DNA of 43,816 nt from Patescibacteria group bacterium (GTDB lineage Bacteria > Patescibacteriota > Microgenomatia > Woykebacterales > RBG-16-39-9b): assembly GCA_022574495.1 (NCBI GenBank), contig JACZRW010000004.1, positions 1 to 43,816 of the forward strand, given 5' to 3'. The notes under the pieces were generated by a model. It was not told the DNA's origin. It searched no databases and worked only from the letters and a program-made list of their open reading frames with translations. Below, piece after piece: positions 41,805 through 43,816 of this stretch. The position numbers and the translations under genes were made by a program. How positions within the stretch are numbered: the first letter of the stretch is position 1; each line of letters starts with the position of its first letter.

Positions 41805-41870
41805 TCGTAAAATTTAAAATTACTTGAGTAAATTTGTTCTAAATTAGTATTCATTAGTGTATGTAAAAGA

Positions 41871-41895
41871 AAAGTGGGATTTTAATTCCCACTTT
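41871..41895 (-). terminator. Intrinsic terminator after the sugar dehydrogenase gene
   Basis: Perfect 9-bp stem AAAGTGGGA/TCCCACTTT with a 7-nt loop, followed on the minus strand by TTCTTTTAC. It separates the upstream dehydrogenase gene from nusA. The rest of the 215-bp gap holds no gene. Confidence 0.75.
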
Positions 41896-42019
41896 AAAAT
41901 TACTAATAAAATTGTAGGCATATACTACCACCAAACCTATTTCTGGTCAACCCTATTCAGTTTTGGTTAAAAAGAATTTAATTTGCTGAAGTAACTAGTC
42001 GGAAAGGGAGTTGGAAAAT

Positions 42020-43677
42020 TTAAACTGAGCAAAATGCACCAAACTGGGCTACAGAAAAACCAATATCCAAAATATTAACATTACCGCTAGCATCAAGATC
42101 ATATATCTCATTCCAGTCTGGAGAACTTGATGTTGAACCAAAAGCAATAATTAACGCTCCAATATCAGTTATATTGACCACTCCATTTGGAGGGCTACCA
42201 ATCCCTCCTGTCCCTATCACATCAGCACATTTCGCCACAATTATTTTAAGTGTCTCTGATTCACTTGTGGCACCATGACTATTTGTAACCGTCAACTTTG
42301 CCTCCTTTAATCCATAAGAATCGTAAGTGTGGCTGGATTTTTTTCCAAATCCAAATGTACCATCTCCAAAATCCCAAGAATATGTCAGCGGCAATTGGTT
42401 TATATCGCTACTGGCCGATCCACTAAAACTCCTTGTTACAGATATGGGGCCGATTACCTCATCAACAGTGGCTATTGCGGTCGGAGGGGCAAATTGAATC
42501 TTATGAACTTGTCCACTAAAAAAAGATAGGTAGTACAAAGCACCATCTAGACCTACTTGTATATCAACCGGACCTTGTATATTAGTAGTAAAATTACTTA
42601 CAGTATAATTAGTAGGGTGTAAACTCCTAATGAAGCCTCCACCAATATCACTGAAGAAATATTTACCGGTATATTCTGAAGGAAATTGATTACCTCGGTA
42701 AAAAGCAGCCCCAGTTATCGCAAATCCCTCACTATGATTGTACGAATATATAGGGTAGGTGTAATCAAAGTTAACACAATCATCGTGATTTTCTGCATCA
42801 GAACCAAAGCTGGGCCTTCACAACCAGGCCAACCATAATTGGCTCCCTTTTCAATTTTATTTACTTCTTCCCAAGTGCTTTGCCCTACATCATTTGCAAA
42901 AATTTTTCCATCTACTGGATCGATATTAAAAGTGAAGGGGTTACGAAGCCCATACGCCCAGATTTCACCCCTTTTACCAGTTTGTCCCGCGAAGGGGTTA
43001 TCGGAAGGAATGCTTCCGTCTTTGTTAATCCGCAGTATCTTTCCGGCTAAATTACCAAGATTTTGGGAATTGTTTCCAAAATCGTTCCCCCCATCACCAG
43101 TGGCGATATATAAAAATCCGTCCTTACCAAAATGAATTCCTCCTCCATCATGGTGCCCATCACCAGAAAAAATATTACCTAATATTACCTCCTCACTACT
43201 TGAAACAGCTACGTCTGGTTTGTCACTGCTGGCAGTAAAACGGCTGACCTTACCTCTTACTGTGGTAGTGTTGACTTGGTGAGTATAGTGAATGTAAACA
43301 TATCCATTATTCTCAAAATCAGGATCTAAAGCAACTCCTATGAGTCCGCGCTCCCGATCAGTGTTTACTGACACTGTCAAAAACGGTGTGGAAAGAAGTT
43401 TACCATCTTTAATCACTCGCACATTTCCCCCCTTTTCTGTTACAAACAATCTTCCGTCTGGTGCAAAGGCCATTGAGGTTGGTTGAGAAAGTCCTGATAC
43501 AAAAATAGAGTCTTCAAAATCACCTTGTAATGGCACTGCAGCTTGGGGACCTTCTCTAGCTCTCTCTTGACTGGTAAGGACAAGATAGACAGTTAGGGGA
43601 AGGGCAGCAAAAATAAAGAAGGTCCCAATAATGGCTAGTAGGTGTTTGGGCTTTTGCATATCAACCTTATCGAACAT
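42020..43677 (-). pseudogene. Secreted PQQ-type sugar dehydrogenase with PKD and dockerin-like domains, frameshifted
   Basis: Two ORFs (42715-43677 and 42020-42538) are one gene. In the first, an N-terminal membrane helix precedes a glucose/sorbosone dehydrogenase propeller (LSQPTSMAFAPDGRLFVTEK, GDGHHDGGGIHFGKDGFLYI, GANYGWPGCEGP). The frame is then lost near 42810-42820. Adding one base in GCTTTGG restores GSDAENHDD...YNHSEGFAITGAAFYRGNQFP and runs into the second ORF. That holds a PKD domain (YSWDFGDGTFG) and two dockerin-like repeats (NGVVNITDIGALIIAFG; YDLDASGNVNILDIGF). Restored length is ~552 residues. Probably cell-surface, oxidising sugars or binding them. Real mutation or sequencing error cannot be told apart. 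Confidence 0.88.
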
Positions 43678-43728
43678 AAAGATATATTAATTTAAGTTTA
43701 ACGGGGTTGAAAACCACCGTCAAGTGAT

Positions 43729-43757
43729 TTGACATAGTAATTTAATAGGAATAAAAT
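43729..43757 (+). promoter_or_regulatory. tRNA promoter
   Basis: TTGACA (43729-43734), exactly 17 nt, TAAAAT (43752-43757), 23 bp before the tRNA. A near-consensus sigma-70-type promoter. Confidence 0.85.
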
Positions 43758-43780
43758 ACCGCTTGTTCTAGGGAGAGGTT

Positions 43781-43816
43781 GGCTCCGTGGTGTAGCGGTA
43801 ACACACTACCTTTGCA
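43781..43816 (+). tRNA. tRNA, 5' half (probably Ala-TGC), cut by the window end
   Basis: GGCTCCG (acceptor), TG, D-arm GTG-TAGCGGTAA-CAC, A26, CTACC (anticodon stem), TT then TGC. This parse gives anticodon TGC, alanine. However position 3 is C, whereas tRNA-Ala normally has G3 for the G3:U70 identity pair, so the amino acid is uncertain; a shifted register would read GCA (Cys). The 3' half is outside the window. Confidence 0.8.

Overview
The window looks like a piece of an AT-rich, very compact genome of the Candidate Phyla Radiation (Patescibacteria), most probably Microgenomates-like. The grounds are indirect but consistent. AlaRS is short and lacks its C-terminal domain. IF-2 is short and lacks the N-terminal region. 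RpoC has a lysine/glutamate-rich coiled-coil insertion. There is a PilM-like / baseplate-J-like / MltG cluster. Many small proteins have one membrane anchor and no recognisable domain, including one with the WYSK...FxGFxLGMKYQ leader that I associate with CPR proteins. Many convergent genes end within a few bases of each other. The rank below phylum is inference; no 16S gene is present.

Layout. 1-6.2 kb: the 3' part of gnd, a cyclase-family hydrolase, a membrane beta-propeller protein, a zinc-ribbon/RDD/trypsin fusion, zwf and an RRM RNA-binding protein. 6.2-11.3 kb: small anchored proteins, a zincin-like metalloprotease, cutA, an S51 peptidase, then a plus-strand operon of cyclophilin, redoxin and alpha/beta hydrolase. 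11.3-22.2 kb: rpoB-rpoC, preceded by mltG, a baseplate-J-like protein and a PilM-like protein. 22.3-29.5 kb: alaS carrying repeat-like insertions, a two-domain anchored protein, a polytopic protein, a frameshifted MGMT gene, slipin and small envelope proteins, and a RodZ-like protein. 29.6-41.8 kb: ftsK, then an RNA-metabolism and translation block read on the minus strand as nusA, infB, degenerate DHH protein, rpsO, pnp, type-4 UDG, RNase J and three uncharacterised proteins. 42.0-43.7 kb: a frameshifted secreted sugar dehydrogenase with PKD and dockerin-like domains, then the start of a tRNA.

How the genes fit together. zwf and gnd supply the two oxidative steps of the pentose phosphate pathway. 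RNase J and PNPase sit in one transcription unit, so a 5'-acting and a 3'-acting nuclease are coupled. The envelope genes (PilM-like, MltG, RodZ-like, FtsK, slipin, RDD protease) suggest a conventional cell wall and division apparatus.

Most unusual signals. (1) Downstream of rpsO lies a second copy of the last 11 codons plus stop, and all 9 differences from the gene fall at third codon positions. A structured 118-bp insert separates the copies. (2) alaS carries three in-frame insertions that look like dispersed palindromic repeats. (3) About a dozen genes have a -10 box 6-10 nt before the start codon, which implies widespread leaderless transcripts. (4) A terminator hairpin lies between a strong promoter and rpoB. 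(5) Two genes are broken by single-base frameshifts. No CRISPR array, insertion sequence or prophage was seen.
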